This document shows, piece by piece, positions 51,245 through 59,510 of a stretch of 64,000 nt of DNA. The first letter of the stretch is position 1. Every line of letters starts with the position of its first letter. Both the position numbers and the translations under genes were made by a program. The notes under the pieces were generated by a model, which was not told the origin of the DNA, ran no database searches, and worked only from the letters and a program-made list of their open reading frames with translations. Source of the stretch: JAHEFU01 sp041395205. GTDB lineage: Bacteria; 4484-113; JAFGCY01. Location: the NCBI GenBank assembly GCA_041395205.1, contig JAWLAZ010000001.1, positions 1,612,001 through 1,676,000 on the forward strand, given 5' to 3'.

Positions 51245-52282
51245 ATGCCGCAGGCCAGCAAGCTGTACTTCGAGGACCTGTCCTACAGGTCATTCGTGTA
51301 TCCCGGCGATGAGGAAGCGCTGGAGAACATCAAGCGGATTCCCGGGGCGCGCCGGCTGTTCCGCTGGCTGATCGAGAACGCCCTCGAGGACTACCTGCAG
51401 CTGGAGAACAAGTACTACCGCACCCTGGTCACGGCCGACAACTACCCGAGCGTGCATGAGCGGGTGCAGCACTGCTGCAGGGTGCTGGACTGCCCGCAGC
51501 CTGAGACCTACCTCGGCTACAGTCCCTTCTTCAATGCGATGACCTTCGGCGTCAACCGCACCTTCCTCGTGATCAATTCCGCGATGGTCGAGACCTACAC
51601 CGACGACGAGCTGGACTTCGTGATCGGGCATGAGCTGGGCCACATCAAGGCCGGGCATGTGCTCTACAAGACGATCGCCTGGTTCATCGTGCAGAACCTG
51701 CAGTATCTGCAGGTGATCGTGCCCTTCCCGCTGCCGATGGGGCTGCTGCTGCAGCCGCTGCTGCTGGCGATGTTCGAATGGAGCCGCCGGGCGGAGTTCA
51801 CCGCGGACCGTGCCGGGCTGCTGACCGTGCAGGATGCCGGGATCGCGATGCAGGCGCTGTCACGCTTCAGCGGCAGGCTGAACGTGCGCGAGGAGGAGCA
51901 CAGCCTGGACAGCATGCTCAGGCAGGTGCAGGACATCGAGCAGTATGACAACCAGTTCGCGAAGATCATGCTCTTCATCAATTCAATGGGAGCGACGCAC
52001 CCCTATCCCGTACTCCGGCTGCAGAAGCTGAGGGACTGGATGGAGGAGGGCGGCTACCGCAGGGTGATCAGCGGCGAATACATCCGTGATGAGGAGGGCG
52101 AGCATGAGCTGGGCCCGCGCCTCTACTGCGATGCCTGCCGCGTGCGCGTGAATGCCAAGCGTGGCAGCTGCCCGCGCTGCGGCACGCAGCTGGTGATCGA
52201 GCGCAGTGAGAACGGCAATGGGAATGGAAATGGCAACGGGAACGGCGGGCATCAGGCGGATGATGCAGACGGCTCAGACTGA
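51245..52282 (+). CDS. M48-type metallopeptidase with zinc-ribbon tail
   Basis: 345 residues from ATG 51245 (GGAGG 5 nt before). HELGH in FVIGHELGHIKAGH (near 123) is the zinc site, and the third ligand is E in EWSRRAEFTADRAGL (near 183). FIVQNLQYLQVIVPFPLPMGLLLQ is hydrophobic and may be membrane-associated, as in HtpX. The C-terminus has a zinc ribbon (CDACRVRVNAKRGSCPRCG) and a low-complexity tail NGNGNGNGNGG. M48 peptidases take part in quality control of membrane proteins. The following MNT gene starts 22 bp after the stop with its own -10. Confidence 0.88.
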   Translation: MPQASKLYFEDLSYRSFVYPGDEEALENIKRIPGARRLFRWLIENALEDYLQLENKYYRTLVTADNYPSVHERVQHCCRVLDCPQPETYLGYSPFFNAMTFGVNRTFLVINSAMVETYTDDELDFVIGHELGHIKAGHVLYKTIAWFIVQNLQYLQVIVPFPLPMGLLLQPLLLAMFEWSRRAEFTADRAGLLTVQDAGIAMQALSRFSGRLNVREEEHSLDSMLRQVQDIEQYDNQFAKIMLFINSMGATHPYPVLRLQKLRDWMEEGGYRRVISGEYIRDEEGEHELGPRLYCDACRVRVNAKRGSCPRCGTQLVIERSENGNGNGNGNGNGGHQADDADGSD

Positions 52283-52292
52283 GCCGGCGGGG

Positions 52293-52298
52293 TAGAAT
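52293..52298 (+). promoter_or_regulatory. -10 hexamer, leaderless arrangement (MNT gene)
   Basis: TAGAAT ends 6 nt before the GTG at 52305. An in-frame GTG at 52299 touches the hexamer and cannot be used by this promoter. Confidence 0.55.
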
Positions 52299-52304
52299 GT
52301 GTCC

Positions 52305-52631
52305 GTGCGGACTGAACTGAAAACTGATCCGAACCTGGCGAGGATGGTTGAGCGCCTGAAGGACTTCGGTGGCATCAGCCGCGTGATCCTGTTCGGATCG
52401 AGGGCGCGGGGAGAGCATGAGGAACTGAGTGACTACGACCTGCTGATCATCGTGCCCGATGAGGAATACAGGCGCAGAATGGCTGTCGAGATCAGAAGAC
52501 AGCTCAGCGATATCAGTGTTGCCAAGGACATCGTGGTGGCAAGGCAGTCGATTTATGATCTGCAATCGGGAATTGCCGGAACAATCTACTACGAAGCTGC
52601 CCAGGATGGAATAACGATCTATGGTGAGTGA
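52305..52631 (+). CDS. MNT-type nucleotidyltransferase
   Basis: 108 residues from GTG 52305. The active-site signature GSRARGEHEELSDYDLLIIV (GSxxxG...DxD) falls near residues 30-50, as in minimal nucleotidyltransferases. VAKDIVVARQSIYD follows. These proteins pair with HEPN proteins, usually as the antitoxin that AMPylates or otherwise neutralises the toxin. The next gene overlaps by 11 bp and is a HEPN protein, so this is a two-gene module. Confidence 0.88.
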   Translation: MRTELKTDPNLARMVERLKDFGGISRVILFGSRARGEHEELSDYDLLIIVPDEEYRRRMAVEIRRQLSDISVAKDIVVARQSIYDLQSGIAGTIYYEAAQDGITIYGE

Positions 52632-53022
52632 CGAACACCTCAGGGTTGCTCGCAACTGGATTGCTAGAGCATTCAGGGATCTGGAAAACGCAAGGATTCT
52701 TGCTGATGCCGATCCCCTCTCACCAAACTCGATGTGGTTGATGCAGCAATCGGTTGAGAAGGGAATCAAGGCATTGCTCATAACGTATGGAGTGGAATTC
52801 CGGAAGATTCATGACCTTGAAGGCCTGCAGCAATCGCTGCCTGAAAACAGTGCTTTCCGCAAACAGGAGTTTGACCTCCAGAAATTGACGGATCTTGGCA
52901 TTGAAAGCAGATATCCGGAAGAAGCGGATGAATTGCTGATGTCAGAAATTCGTGAAGCAATTGAAACAGCAGGGCAGATCCTTGCATTGCTGGCCGAGGA
53001 ACTCGGATATGAAACTTCCTGA
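52621..53022 (+). CDS. HEPN domain protein
   Basis: 133 residues. ARAFRDLENARILADA, MWLMQQSVEKGIKALLITYGVEFRKIHDLEGL and then helix after helix to LLAEELGYETS fit the HEPN family (COG2250). I do not see a clean R-x4-6-H active site, which RNase-type HEPN toxins carry, so it may be a variant with a different or lost activity. Overlaps the MNT gene. The base composition is AT-richer than the M48 gene upstream, as expected for a mobile toxin/antitoxin-like module. Confidence 0.82.
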   Translation: MVSDEHLRVARNWIARAFRDLENARILADADPLSPNSMWLMQQSVEKGIKALLITYGVEFRKIHDLEGLQQSLPENSAFRKQEFDLQKLTDLGIESRYPEEADELLMSEIREAIETAGQILALLAEELGYETS

Positions 53023-53073
53023 GCTGGCAATCACTCTGACTGACTGATATGAGCGCATGCAGCGGAGGCGAAG

Positions 53074-53448
53074 ATGGCACGGACATACTGTGAATGCGGG
53101 GCCTGCGGCTACCTGATCCCGGTGGAGAGCAGGCAGTGCAGCAACTGCGGTGAGGAGCGCACTGCCGGCACGGCAGACGCAGTACCGGCCAGCCAGCCGC
53201 TGCTGCATGTGCCGGGCGAGGACACGGCTGACAACACTCCCGTGGTTCCCGCCAACCCGGCGAGCACGGGGGCCGTGGATGAACTGCTGCTGGAGGAGCT
53301 GCGCAGCCTGCGGCGCATGCAGGACCGCCAGGGGAGAAGCATCCTGCGCTGGATGAAGCTGCAGTCGCTGATCCTCGGCCTGACGGGCCTGTTCGTGACG
53401 ATCATCATCTTCCTGTGCTACCTGGCAATCACGGGCCCGATCGCCTAG
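53074..53448 (+). CDS. zinc-ribbon membrane protein
   Basis: 124 residues; GGAGG 5 nt before the ATG. Two knuckles CGACG and CSNCG (residues 8-25) make a zinc ribbon. A disordered linker (about 30-65) and a coiled-coil stretch LLLEELRSLRRMQDRQ lead to one membrane helix at the C-terminus (LILGLTGLFVTIIIFLCYLA). The plan is common in small bacterial proteins of unknown role. The 3' end overlaps that of the opposing phosphatase gene by 4 bp. Confidence 0.7.
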   Translation: MARTYCECGACGYLIPVESRQCSNCGEERTAGTADAVPASQPLLHVPGEDTADNTPVVPANPASTGAVDELLLEELRSLRRMQDRQGRSILRWMKLQSLILGLTGLFVTIIIFLCYLAITGPIA

Positions 53449-54770
53449 CGTGATTCAGTGACCCGGATCAGGAACTGCCCCAGTTCGGCGTTGTCAAGAT
53501 AGGCACCGCGCACGGGGTCCGTTTCGTCAGCCAGCGGCAAGAGCAGTTCCGCGCCGCTGCCCCGTGCATAGAGCGGGATCAGCTGGTTCGTATGGCTGCC
53601 GTAGCTGCACACCATACCGGGCAGCTCGCCTGCCTCGCGGCTCTCGGGCAGCAGCTCCAGCAGGTCCGAGCCGTCGCGGCAGAGATGCCCGCATTCGTGG
53701 TCGCCGGTGACGACGAGCAGGCAGTCATCCCAGCCCGGACCATGCTCGATCCAGGCGCTGACGACATCCACGGCCTGGTTGAAGTCCTGCAGTTCCTCGA
53801 TCAGCCGGACCTCGTCCTGGTCGTGCGCGGCCCAATCCACGGCCCCGCCCTCGATCATCAGGAAGAAGCCCTTCTCGTTGTCAAGCGTGTTGAGGGCCGC
53901 GAGTGAGAGCGTTGACAGATCGGGCAGGTTCGGGTTCAGCGGGGATTCGTAGGGCCGCTCTGCCCGTGCGGGCCGTTCCTCCTGCAGGGTGCCCCAGACC
54001 CGCGGGATGCCGATGATGCGTCCGTTGCCACCCTGCTGGGCGAGCTGCTCGAACTGCTGCAGCTGCTCGACGAAGCTCCAGCCGGAGGCGGCCGGAGCCT
54101 GGATGGCCTGCCAGTCGGCCTCGGAGATGTACCTGTAATCCGGCGCTGACCTGCGCTGCCCCGCGTTGTCATACCAGGGATTGCCGCAGCCGATGATCAG
54201 ATCGAGCGGGCTGTCGTGGAGCATCTGGCGCGCGATCTCGGTGTAGTCTGAGCGCGTCAGTACATGCGCGCCGAAGGCTGCCGGTGTGGCGTGGCAGAAG
54301 GGCACGCTTGTCACGACGCCCGTGCGCAGGCCCCGGCTCGCCGCGGCTTCCACGACCGTGGGCAGCAGCCGGCCCCCGGGGTCGAGGGAGATCACGCCGT
54401 TGTCAGTCTTGTAACCCGTTGCCATCGCCGTGGCCGCCGCCGCACTGTCGGTGGGATTGCTGCGTTGCCAGAGCGGGTCCGACCACATCAGCTGCGGGTC
54501 ATAGCCCCCGCCCGCCGGGTAGGTGCTCATCGCGAGCTGCACGGGCCACTGTTCATAGCTCTGCGTGCCGCTGGCCCCGAAGCGGTACATCCCGCCGGCG
54601 GCGACATGCGCGTAGCCCAGGCCGTCGGCGATCATCAGGATGATGCTGCGCGGCGCTGTCTCGGGTTCAGCACGGGCCGGCTGGCTGCCGCAGCTCAGGG
54701 GCAGCGGGAACAGGCACAGCAGCAGGCACAGCGTCAGCAGCAGGAATCCGGACAGCTGGGGCCGTGGCAT
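53445..54770 (-). CDS. alkaline phosphatase (PhoA type), exported
   Basis: 441 residues from ATG 54770; the longer frame is ignored because the zinc-ribbon gene lies there in another frame. The signal sequence FLLLTLCLLLCLFPLPLSCGS may end in a lipobox (LPLSC). Metal and catalytic groups: ILMIADGLGYAH, nucleophile Ser in NPTDSAAAATAMATG, EGGAVDWAAHDQD, LVVTGDHECGH, and a late His in YGSHTNQLI. The enzyme removes phosphate from monoesters outside the membrane. Its start is 14 bp after the stop of the small gene, so the two are transcribed together. Confidence 0.9.
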   Translation of the reverse strand: MPRPQLSGFLLLTLCLLLCLFPLPLSCGSQPARAEPETAPRSIILMIADGLGYAHVAAGGMYRFGASGTQSYEQWPVQLAMSTYPAGGGYDPQLMWSDPLWQRSNPTDSAAAATAMATGYKTDNGVISLDPGGRLLPTVVEAAASRGLRTGVVTSVPFCHATPAAFGAHVLTRSDYTEIARQMLHDSPLDLIIGCGNPWYDNAGQRRSAPDYRYISEADWQAIQAPAASGWSFVEQLQQFEQLAQQGGNGRIIGIPRVWGTLQEERPARAERPYESPLNPNLPDLSTLSLAALNTLDNEKGFFLMIEGGAVDWAAHDQDEVRLIEELQDFNQAVDVVSAWIEHGPGWDDCLLVVTGDHECGHLCRDGSDLLELLPESREAGELPGMVCSYGSHTNQLIPLYARGSGAELLLPLADETDPVRGAYLDNAELGQFLIRVTESR

Positions 54771-54783
54771 CCGCACCGGCTGC

Positions 54784-54933
54784 TCAGTCCAGTGCGGAGC
54801 TGTCCGCTTCGAAGAGTTCATCGCCGTCCTCGCGGATGTAGTCGCAGGCCGGGCAGACCTTCCACCTGCCGTCGCACAGCAGGCCGCAGGCCGGACAGAT
54901 CCAGCGGGTTTCCTTCTCGCCTGGAGAATCCAT
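54784..54933 (-). CDS. 49-residue zinc-ribbon protein
   Basis: Too short for most gene finders. It starts MDSPGEKETRWICPACG and has a second knuckle WKVCPACDYI, i.e. C-x2-C ... C ... C-x2-C, then an acidic tail ending SSALD. It is reminiscent of rubredoxin-like or transcription-related ribbons, but has no known family. GATAAT ends 6 nt before the ATG and there is no ribosome site, as in other leaderless genes here. It leads the alkaline phosphatase operon. Confidence 0.7.
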   Translation of the reverse strand: MDSPGEKETRWICPACGLLCDGRWKVCPACDYIREDGDELFEADSSALD

Positions 54934-55011
54934 GGGGACATTATCCCATCATGCTCGCAGACGGCCGTGAACCCGGCGGGTCCGCTGTGTGAAGATCAGG
55001 GAAAGCCAGGC

Positions 55012-55476
55012 CTAGCCGTGCATCTCGACCGTCTGGCCGGTCATTTCATCGATGCGCTGGATGTAGCTGCGGTAGATGCGCTCGCGCATTCCGTCGCCGT
55101 AGTTGAAGGCCTGCTGCATCTTCTCGCGCGCTTCAATGCGCGCCTTGTCGAAGTAGCCTTCGTTGATCAGCTCATCCAGCACATAGTCACGGTCGCCGTG
55201 CATGTTGGTCTGGCTGATCAGATGCGCGGCCAGCTCCTCATCATCAGTGCCGAACCGGCGCTTGCGGGGAACCGTGACGCTCTGGGGGCGGCCCAGGGAA
55301 ACCACGATGTAGGCCACGAGGCCGACGAAGCCTCCGAGCAGGCCGATGATGCCCCAGGTCAGCGCATTGCGCTCCGCCATGCGCGCGATGCCGAACAGCA
55401 CCAGTGCCATGGCCCCGTGGACAAGCAGCGTCATCCTGAGGAGATTCTCGATTTCATTGCCTGTGAAGATATCCAT
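55012..55476 (-). CDS. membrane protein, unknown
   Basis: 154 residues from ATG 55476, which has AAGGG before it. Two hydrophobic helices (LLVHGAMALVLFGIARM and WGIIGLLGGFVGLVAYIVVSL), then a cytoplasmic helical tail: ELAAHLISQTNMHGDRDYVLDELINEGYF and FNYGDGMRERIYRSYIQRIDEM. The tail looks like a short helical adaptor. I know no family. It is alone between two promoters. Confidence 0.6.
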   Translation of the reverse strand: MDIFTGNEIENLLRMTLLVHGAMALVLFGIARMAERNALTWGIIGLLGGFVGLVAYIVVSLGRPQSVTVPRKRRFGTDDEELAAHLISQTNMHGDRDYVLDELINEGYFDKARIEAREKMQQAFNYGDGMRERIYRSYIQRIDEMTGQTVEMHG

Positions 55477-55604
55477 TTTTCCCTTCCAGACACGCATAAA
55501 CGGCGCGCCTGATTAAATTCTAGGATGGCAAGCAATTGAAGTCAAAAGTCAGAGGTTTAATGCAGGTAATATTTGCTTGATTTGCCGGTAATTTAATCGG
55601 GATT

Positions 55605-56681
55605 TCATTCCAGATCCTGCCAGAATGTGCCTGATGCTCCCAGCAGCAGTACCTGGGTTCCGGTCTGATCAAGACAGGCGGGCATCCGCCAAACACTGCC
55701 GATCTCAGCTGGAATCAGATTCTGCAACAGATGCGGGAATGGAATCTCCGGACTTGATTCAGCAAAGTGCTGATTGCGGTTGCGCGGAAAACCATCGATT
55801 CCGCTGATTGTCTGCACACTGCCACTGCCGGGCTCAATCAGCAGGCGCAGATTGCCGGCCGCAAGGTCGATCACGTCAATCTCCAGCAGACCGTCGCGCA
55901 GCATCAGGTGGCTGAGCGCCTGATCGCGGCCCGGCAGGAACTGGTCATACATCGGCTGGCCGCTCAGACTGTGGATGATGCTGGCCTGATTGCTGCTGCG
56001 GTCGAGGCGCACGATATGCCAGGAATAGATGTCCATCAGCACCAGCAGCAGGCCCTGCCTGTCATCCATGCTCAGCAGTTCCACATCGGCAGGCGGGAAG
56101 TCGAGGGGTAGCTCCCAGTGGTTGAGAATGCCGCCGTCTGCGCTGGAGTGCAGCTCGATGCCAGGCTCGATGTACATCGTGGAGAGATCGTCCACGGCCT
56201 CCCAGCTGAAGGTGCAGAATCCGCCCAGCGGTTCCGGGCCAGTGCCGGGCAGCAGCAGGCTGCCGAGCTGGCTGCGCCACAGTTCCTGAGCGGAAGCCCC
56301 GTAGACACATTGCTCAGGTGCCGGTTCGTATTCGGAGGCTGCGGGACTGGCGAAGGCGGTGTAGTCCGCCGCGAAATGCAGTGGCAGCATGCCCGGCAGG
56401 GCGACAGCTGGCCTGCCGGAGTCCGGCACGAGCCAGCTCTGCGGACGCAGCTCATCGTCAACAGTACTGATGGCCAGACCTCCGGCGGCGGGATTCCAGC
56501 AGAAGCTCCGCAGGTCCTGAACCACGGCCAGCTCACGCCGCAGTTCCCCCTGGCTGATTATCAGCTGGCCGGCGGAATATTCAAGCGTCGCTTGCGGGGT
56601 ATCAGCCGCGGCACCGGGAATCCGGCAGGTCTGAAGCAGGATCAGGCCTGTGACGAGCAGGATTGCGGGAGGGGGCAGCAC
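55605..56681 (-). CDS. exported protein, possibly propeller-like
   Basis: 358 residues from the GTG at 56681. Upstream ATG codons lie across the promoter and within glpX, while this GTG is 6 nt after TATACT. Signal sequence LPPPAILLVTGLILLQTC, cleavage near GAAADT. The mature part is rich in beta strands with repeating motifs (QLIISQGELRREL, LLSMDDRQGLLLVLMDI, LDRSSNQASIIHSLSG), like a beta-propeller, though no blade signature is sharp. Function unknown. Divergent from glpX with a shared -10. Confidence 0.6.
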   Translation of the reverse strand: MLPPPAILLVTGLILLQTCRIPGAAADTPQATLEYSAGQLIISQGELRRELAVVQDLRSFCWNPAAGGLAISTVDDELRPQSWLVPDSGRPAVALPGMLPLHFAADYTAFASPAASEYEPAPEQCVYGASAQELWRSQLGSLLLPGTGPEPLGGFCTFSWEAVDDLSTMYIEPGIELHSSADGGILNHWELPLDFPPADVELLSMDDRQGLLLVLMDIYSWHIVRLDRSSNQASIIHSLSGQPMYDQFLPGRDQALSHLMLRDGLLEIDVIDLAAGNLRLLIEPGSGSVQTISGIDGFPRNRNQHFAESSPEIPFPHLLQNLIPAEIGSVWRMPACLDQTGTQVLLLGASGTFWQDLE

Positions 56682-56687
56682 GGCATG

Positions 56688-56695
56688 AGTATAAT
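56688..56695. promoter_or_regulatory. overlapping divergent -10 elements of glpX and the 56681 gene
   Basis: The 8 bases AGTATAAT contain TATAAT on the plus strand (56690-56695) and TATACT on the minus strand (56688-56693). The minus-strand hexamer ends 6 nt before the GTG at 56681. The plus-strand one leaves a leader of about 24 nt with GGGAG before glpX. Confidence 0.6.
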
Positions 56696-56725
56696 TGCAG
56701 GCATTCCCCGCTGCGGGAGCAGGCA

Positions 56726-57733
56726 ATGTCATTTGAAACAAATGTATCCACGCGCATGGCCCGTGGAGAATCCCTCTTCGCGCTGGAGCTGCTGCCCGTC
56801 GTGGAGCAGGCCGCGATCGAAAGCGCCAAGCTGATGGGCAACGGCGACCGCGACGGTGCGGACCAGGCCGCGACCACGGCGATGCGCCAGGCGATGGATC
56901 TCTGCGACATCTACGGCCGGATCGTGATCGGCGAGGGTGAGCGCGACGAGGCGCCGATGCTCTACATCGGTGAGCAGGTCGGGCGGGCGGACTCGCCGCA
57001 CCGTGTCGACATCGCGGTTGACCCGCTGGAGGGTACGAACCTCTGCGCGACGGGTGCCAACAATGCGATCACCGTGATGGCCGTCGCCGAGACCGGCGGT
57101 CTGATCCATGCGCCGGACATCTACATGGAGAAGCTGGTGGTGCCGGCCCGGGCCAAGGGCCGGGTCAGCCTTGATGCACCCGTGGCTGAGACCGTGGCCA
57201 CCGTGGCGGAATGCCTGCAGCTCAAGGTCAACGAAATCGTGGCGATGGTGCTGGACCGCCCGCGCCATGAAGAGATCATCGGCGAGCTGCGCGAGGCCGG
57301 AGCGCGGATCAGGCTGATCGGCGATGGCGACCTCTCCGCAGCGATCTCGGCAGCGGTGCGCGGTACGGGCGTACACATGGTGATGGGTATCGGAGGAGCG
57401 CCGGAAGGCGTGATCACGGCGGCAGCGATGAAGTGCCTCGGCGGCGAGATCCTCGCACGCTTCAAACCGAAGACCGAGGAGCAGACCGCACGCTGCCTGA
57501 AGATGGGAGTCGATCCGCAGAAGATCTACAACACCGACGAACTGGCCCCGGGCGAGAACATCGTGTTCCTGGCGAGCGGCGTGACCAACGGCGACCTGCT
57601 GCGCGGGGTGGACCTGTTCGGACGCGGGGCGCGGGTCAACAGCATCTGCATGGCCTATGCCTCGAGCTACATCCAGTTCGTGGACAGCATCCACATGGAG
57701 GACCGGACCCGGGCCCCGATGCTGCTGCGCTGA
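56726..57733 (+). CDS. glpX: fructose-1,6-bisphosphatase class II
   Basis: 335 residues from ATG 56726 (MSFETNVSTRM); an open frame from 56663 crosses the promoter. IVIGEGERDEAPMLYIGE (near 73-90), then DPLEGTNLCATGANNAITV (metal and substrate site, near 103-121), and RIRLIGDGDLSAAIS (near 200). The enzyme hydrolyses fructose 1,6-bisphosphate in gluconeogenesis; cyanobacterial relatives also act on sedoheptulose bisphosphate. Length and motifs are standard. Confidence 0.95.
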   Translation: MSFETNVSTRMARGESLFALELLPVVEQAAIESAKLMGNGDRDGADQAATTAMRQAMDLCDIYGRIVIGEGERDEAPMLYIGEQVGRADSPHRVDIAVDPLEGTNLCATGANNAITVMAVAETGGLIHAPDIYMEKLVVPARAKGRVSLDAPVAETVATVAECLQLKVNEIVAMVLDRPRHEEIIGELREAGARIRLIGDGDLSAAISAAVRGTGVHMVMGIGGAPEGVITAAAMKCLGGEILARFKPKTEEQTARCLKMGVDPQKIYNTDELAPGENIVFLASGVTNGDLLRGVDLFGRGARVNSICMAYASSYIQFVDSIHMEDRTRAPMLLR

Positions 57734-57848
57734 GTCCCGGTTCGAGCAGTGCTGAATCCCGGTTTGATCCCGGTCAAGCGCCCCTGCCACATCCGCTGCG
57801 CGGTTAGACTGCAGAAGCCGCAGCTCCGGCTGCGCTTCGGAGGTCTTC

Positions 57849-58490
57849 GTGTATCCGCGCAAGCGACATATTTCCATGATGCTCGTCAGCCTGCTGCTCC
57901 TCGCGGCGATGCTTGCCAACATGCTGGGCAGCATTGATCCGCCGGCCTGGGCCAGCCGCGACCTGCTGGGCTACCTGCTGCTCATGCTGCTGATGCTCGG
58001 TCTGGCGCTGCAGTACTACTGGATGTTCAACGGCAGCCCGCTCACGGCGGCGCTCGTGTTCCCGGAACTTGACAACAGCCTGCTGGAACAGCATTCCGCC
58101 CGCGACTTCGGCGCGGCCAATGGTGAAAGCTGCAGCATGGGCCGGCAACCCAGCGCGCCTGCGATGGACATCCCTGCCAGCATCGAGCGCATGGGTGGGC
58201 TCGAGATCTGGGAGGAGATCATCGAGGCCTGGTTCGAGGAGGTGCCCGTCAACCTTTCCGATCTGGCAAGTGCGCTGGAGACGGAGGACCAGGAACTGGC
58301 AACGCGCAGCGCGCACAGCATCAAGGGCACGAGTGCGGAGATCCTCGCCGAGGAACTGCGGCGGATCAGCGCTGAAGCCGAGGAACTGTGCCGCGCCGGC
58401 CGGCTGGGTCCGGTCGTGGACCTGCTGCCGGAGATGCAGCGCAGCTTCGCCGAGACGCGGAAGCGTATCGAGGAGTTCCGCGCGGGCTAG
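57849..58490 (+). CDS. membrane-anchored HPt (histidine phosphotransfer) protein
   Basis: 213 residues, GTG start after CGGAGG. Two membrane helices (MMLVSLLLLAAMLANML and LLGYLLLMLLMLGLALQYYW) precede a linker and an HPt domain at about 115-210. The phosphorylated His is in RSAHSIKGTSAEI, the family's HxxKG motif, with the helical repeat LRRISAEAEELCRAG after it. HPt domains pass phosphate between a hybrid kinase and a response regulator. Neither is adjacent, so the partner must be elsewhere. The gene's end overlaps the arginase gene by 4 bp. Confidence 0.82.
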   Translation: MYPRKRHISMMLVSLLLLAAMLANMLGSIDPPAWASRDLLGYLLLMLLMLGLALQYYWMFNGSPLTAALVFPELDNSLLEQHSARDFGAANGESCSMGRQPSAPAMDIPASIERMGGLEIWEEIIEAWFEEVPVNLSDLASALETEDQELATRSAHSIKGTSAEILAEELRRISAEAEELCRAGRLGPVVDLLPEMQRSFAETRKRIEEFRAG

Positions 58491-59401
58491 AGGATGCGCT
58501 TGCCGAGTGCGCTGGCAATCAGTTCCGCGCCCAGCTCGGCGGTGCGGTTGACACTGTCCAGCACGGGGTTGACCTCCACCAGCTCCAGCGAGCTGAAGCA
58601 GGGGCACTGCGCCAGGGTCTCCATCACGAGATGCGCCTCACGGTAGGTCAGGCCGCCGAATACCGGGGTGCCGACACCGGGGGCGATGCGCGGGTCGATG
58701 GCGTCCATGTCGAAGCTCACGTGCAGATGGTCCACGCGTCCGGAGAGCCGCTCCAGCACCTTGTCAATGATCACGGGCACGCCCTGGCGGTCGATGTCCG
58801 GCATCGCGAAGTATTCGATCTCCAGTTCATGCACGGCGCGGGCCTCACCCGGGTCCACGCTGCGCAGGCCGATGTAGGAAACATCCTGGGGGGAGAGCTT
58901 GGCTCCCTCGAAGCCGATGTTGACCAGCTCCGCCGGGCCGCGGCCCAGTGAGACCGCCATCGGCATGCCGTGGATGTTGCCACTGGGTGTGGTCTCCGGC
59001 GTGTTGATGTCGGCATGGGCATCAACCCAGAGCACGCCGAGCCGCAGGTTGCGCTCACGGCAGTGCGAGGCGATCCCGGCGATGCTGCCGATCGCCATGG
59101 AGTGGTCGCCGCCGAGCGCAATCGGGAAGTGGCCGCTGTCCAGGCTGCGCCTGAACCAGCTGGCGAGCTTGCCGCAGGCCCGGGCGATCTCCGGCATGTA
59201 GCGGTGGTTGGGATGCGGGATCTTCTCGGTCTCGGGACCGGCGATGCTGATGTCGCCCTCGTCGTGGACCTCATGCCCGAGTTCCTCGAGCTGCTGCGCC
59301 ACGCGCGCGATGCGCAGGGCCGAGGGGCCCATGTCCACGCCGCGGCGTCCCGCCCCGAGGTCCATCGGGAAACCGATGATGCTGATCTGCTTGCTTTCCA
59401 T
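58487..59401 (-). CDS. rocF: arginase
   Basis: 304 residues, standard length for bacterial arginase. Manganese ligands: GGDHSMAIG (near 98), WVDAHADINTPETTPSGNIHG (near 125-146) and SFDMDAIDPRIAPG (near 225). The N-terminus ISIIGFPMDLGAGRRGVDMGP is typical. It hydrolyses arginine to ornithine and urea. GAGGCAGG lies before the ATG. A TATAAT some 30 nt further up could be its -10. Agmatinase is the closest alternative, but the DAHADIN...GN.HGMP block favours arginase. Confidence 0.9.
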   Translation of the reverse strand: MESKQISIIGFPMDLGAGRRGVDMGPSALRIARVAQQLEELGHEVHDEGDISIAGPETEKIPHPNHRYMPEIARACGKLASWFRRSLDSGHFPIALGGDHSMAIGSIAGIASHCRERNLRLGVLWVDAHADINTPETTPSGNIHGMPMAVSLGRGPAELVNIGFEGAKLSPQDVSYIGLRSVDPGEARAVHELEIEYFAMPDIDRQGVPVIIDKVLERLSGRVDHLHVSFDMDAIDPRIAPGVGTPVFGGLTYREAHLVMETLAQCPCFSSLELVEVNPVLDSVNRTAELGAELIASALGKRIL

Positions 59402-59497
59402 GCCTGCCTCTGCCTGTGCTTGCTGCGGACTGCATTATACGGTGGAACCGCCGGAGCTGCAGGGTGCGGGCCTGACACGCGGGCGGGACCGTGGCGG

Positions 59498-59503
59498 TAG
59501 AAT
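59498..59503 (+). promoter_or_regulatory. -10 hexamer, leaderless arrangement (pheT)
   Basis: TAGAAT ends 7 nt before the ATG at 59511. No Shine-Dalgarno is present. Confidence 0.55.
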
Positions 59504-59510
59504 ATGCGCC

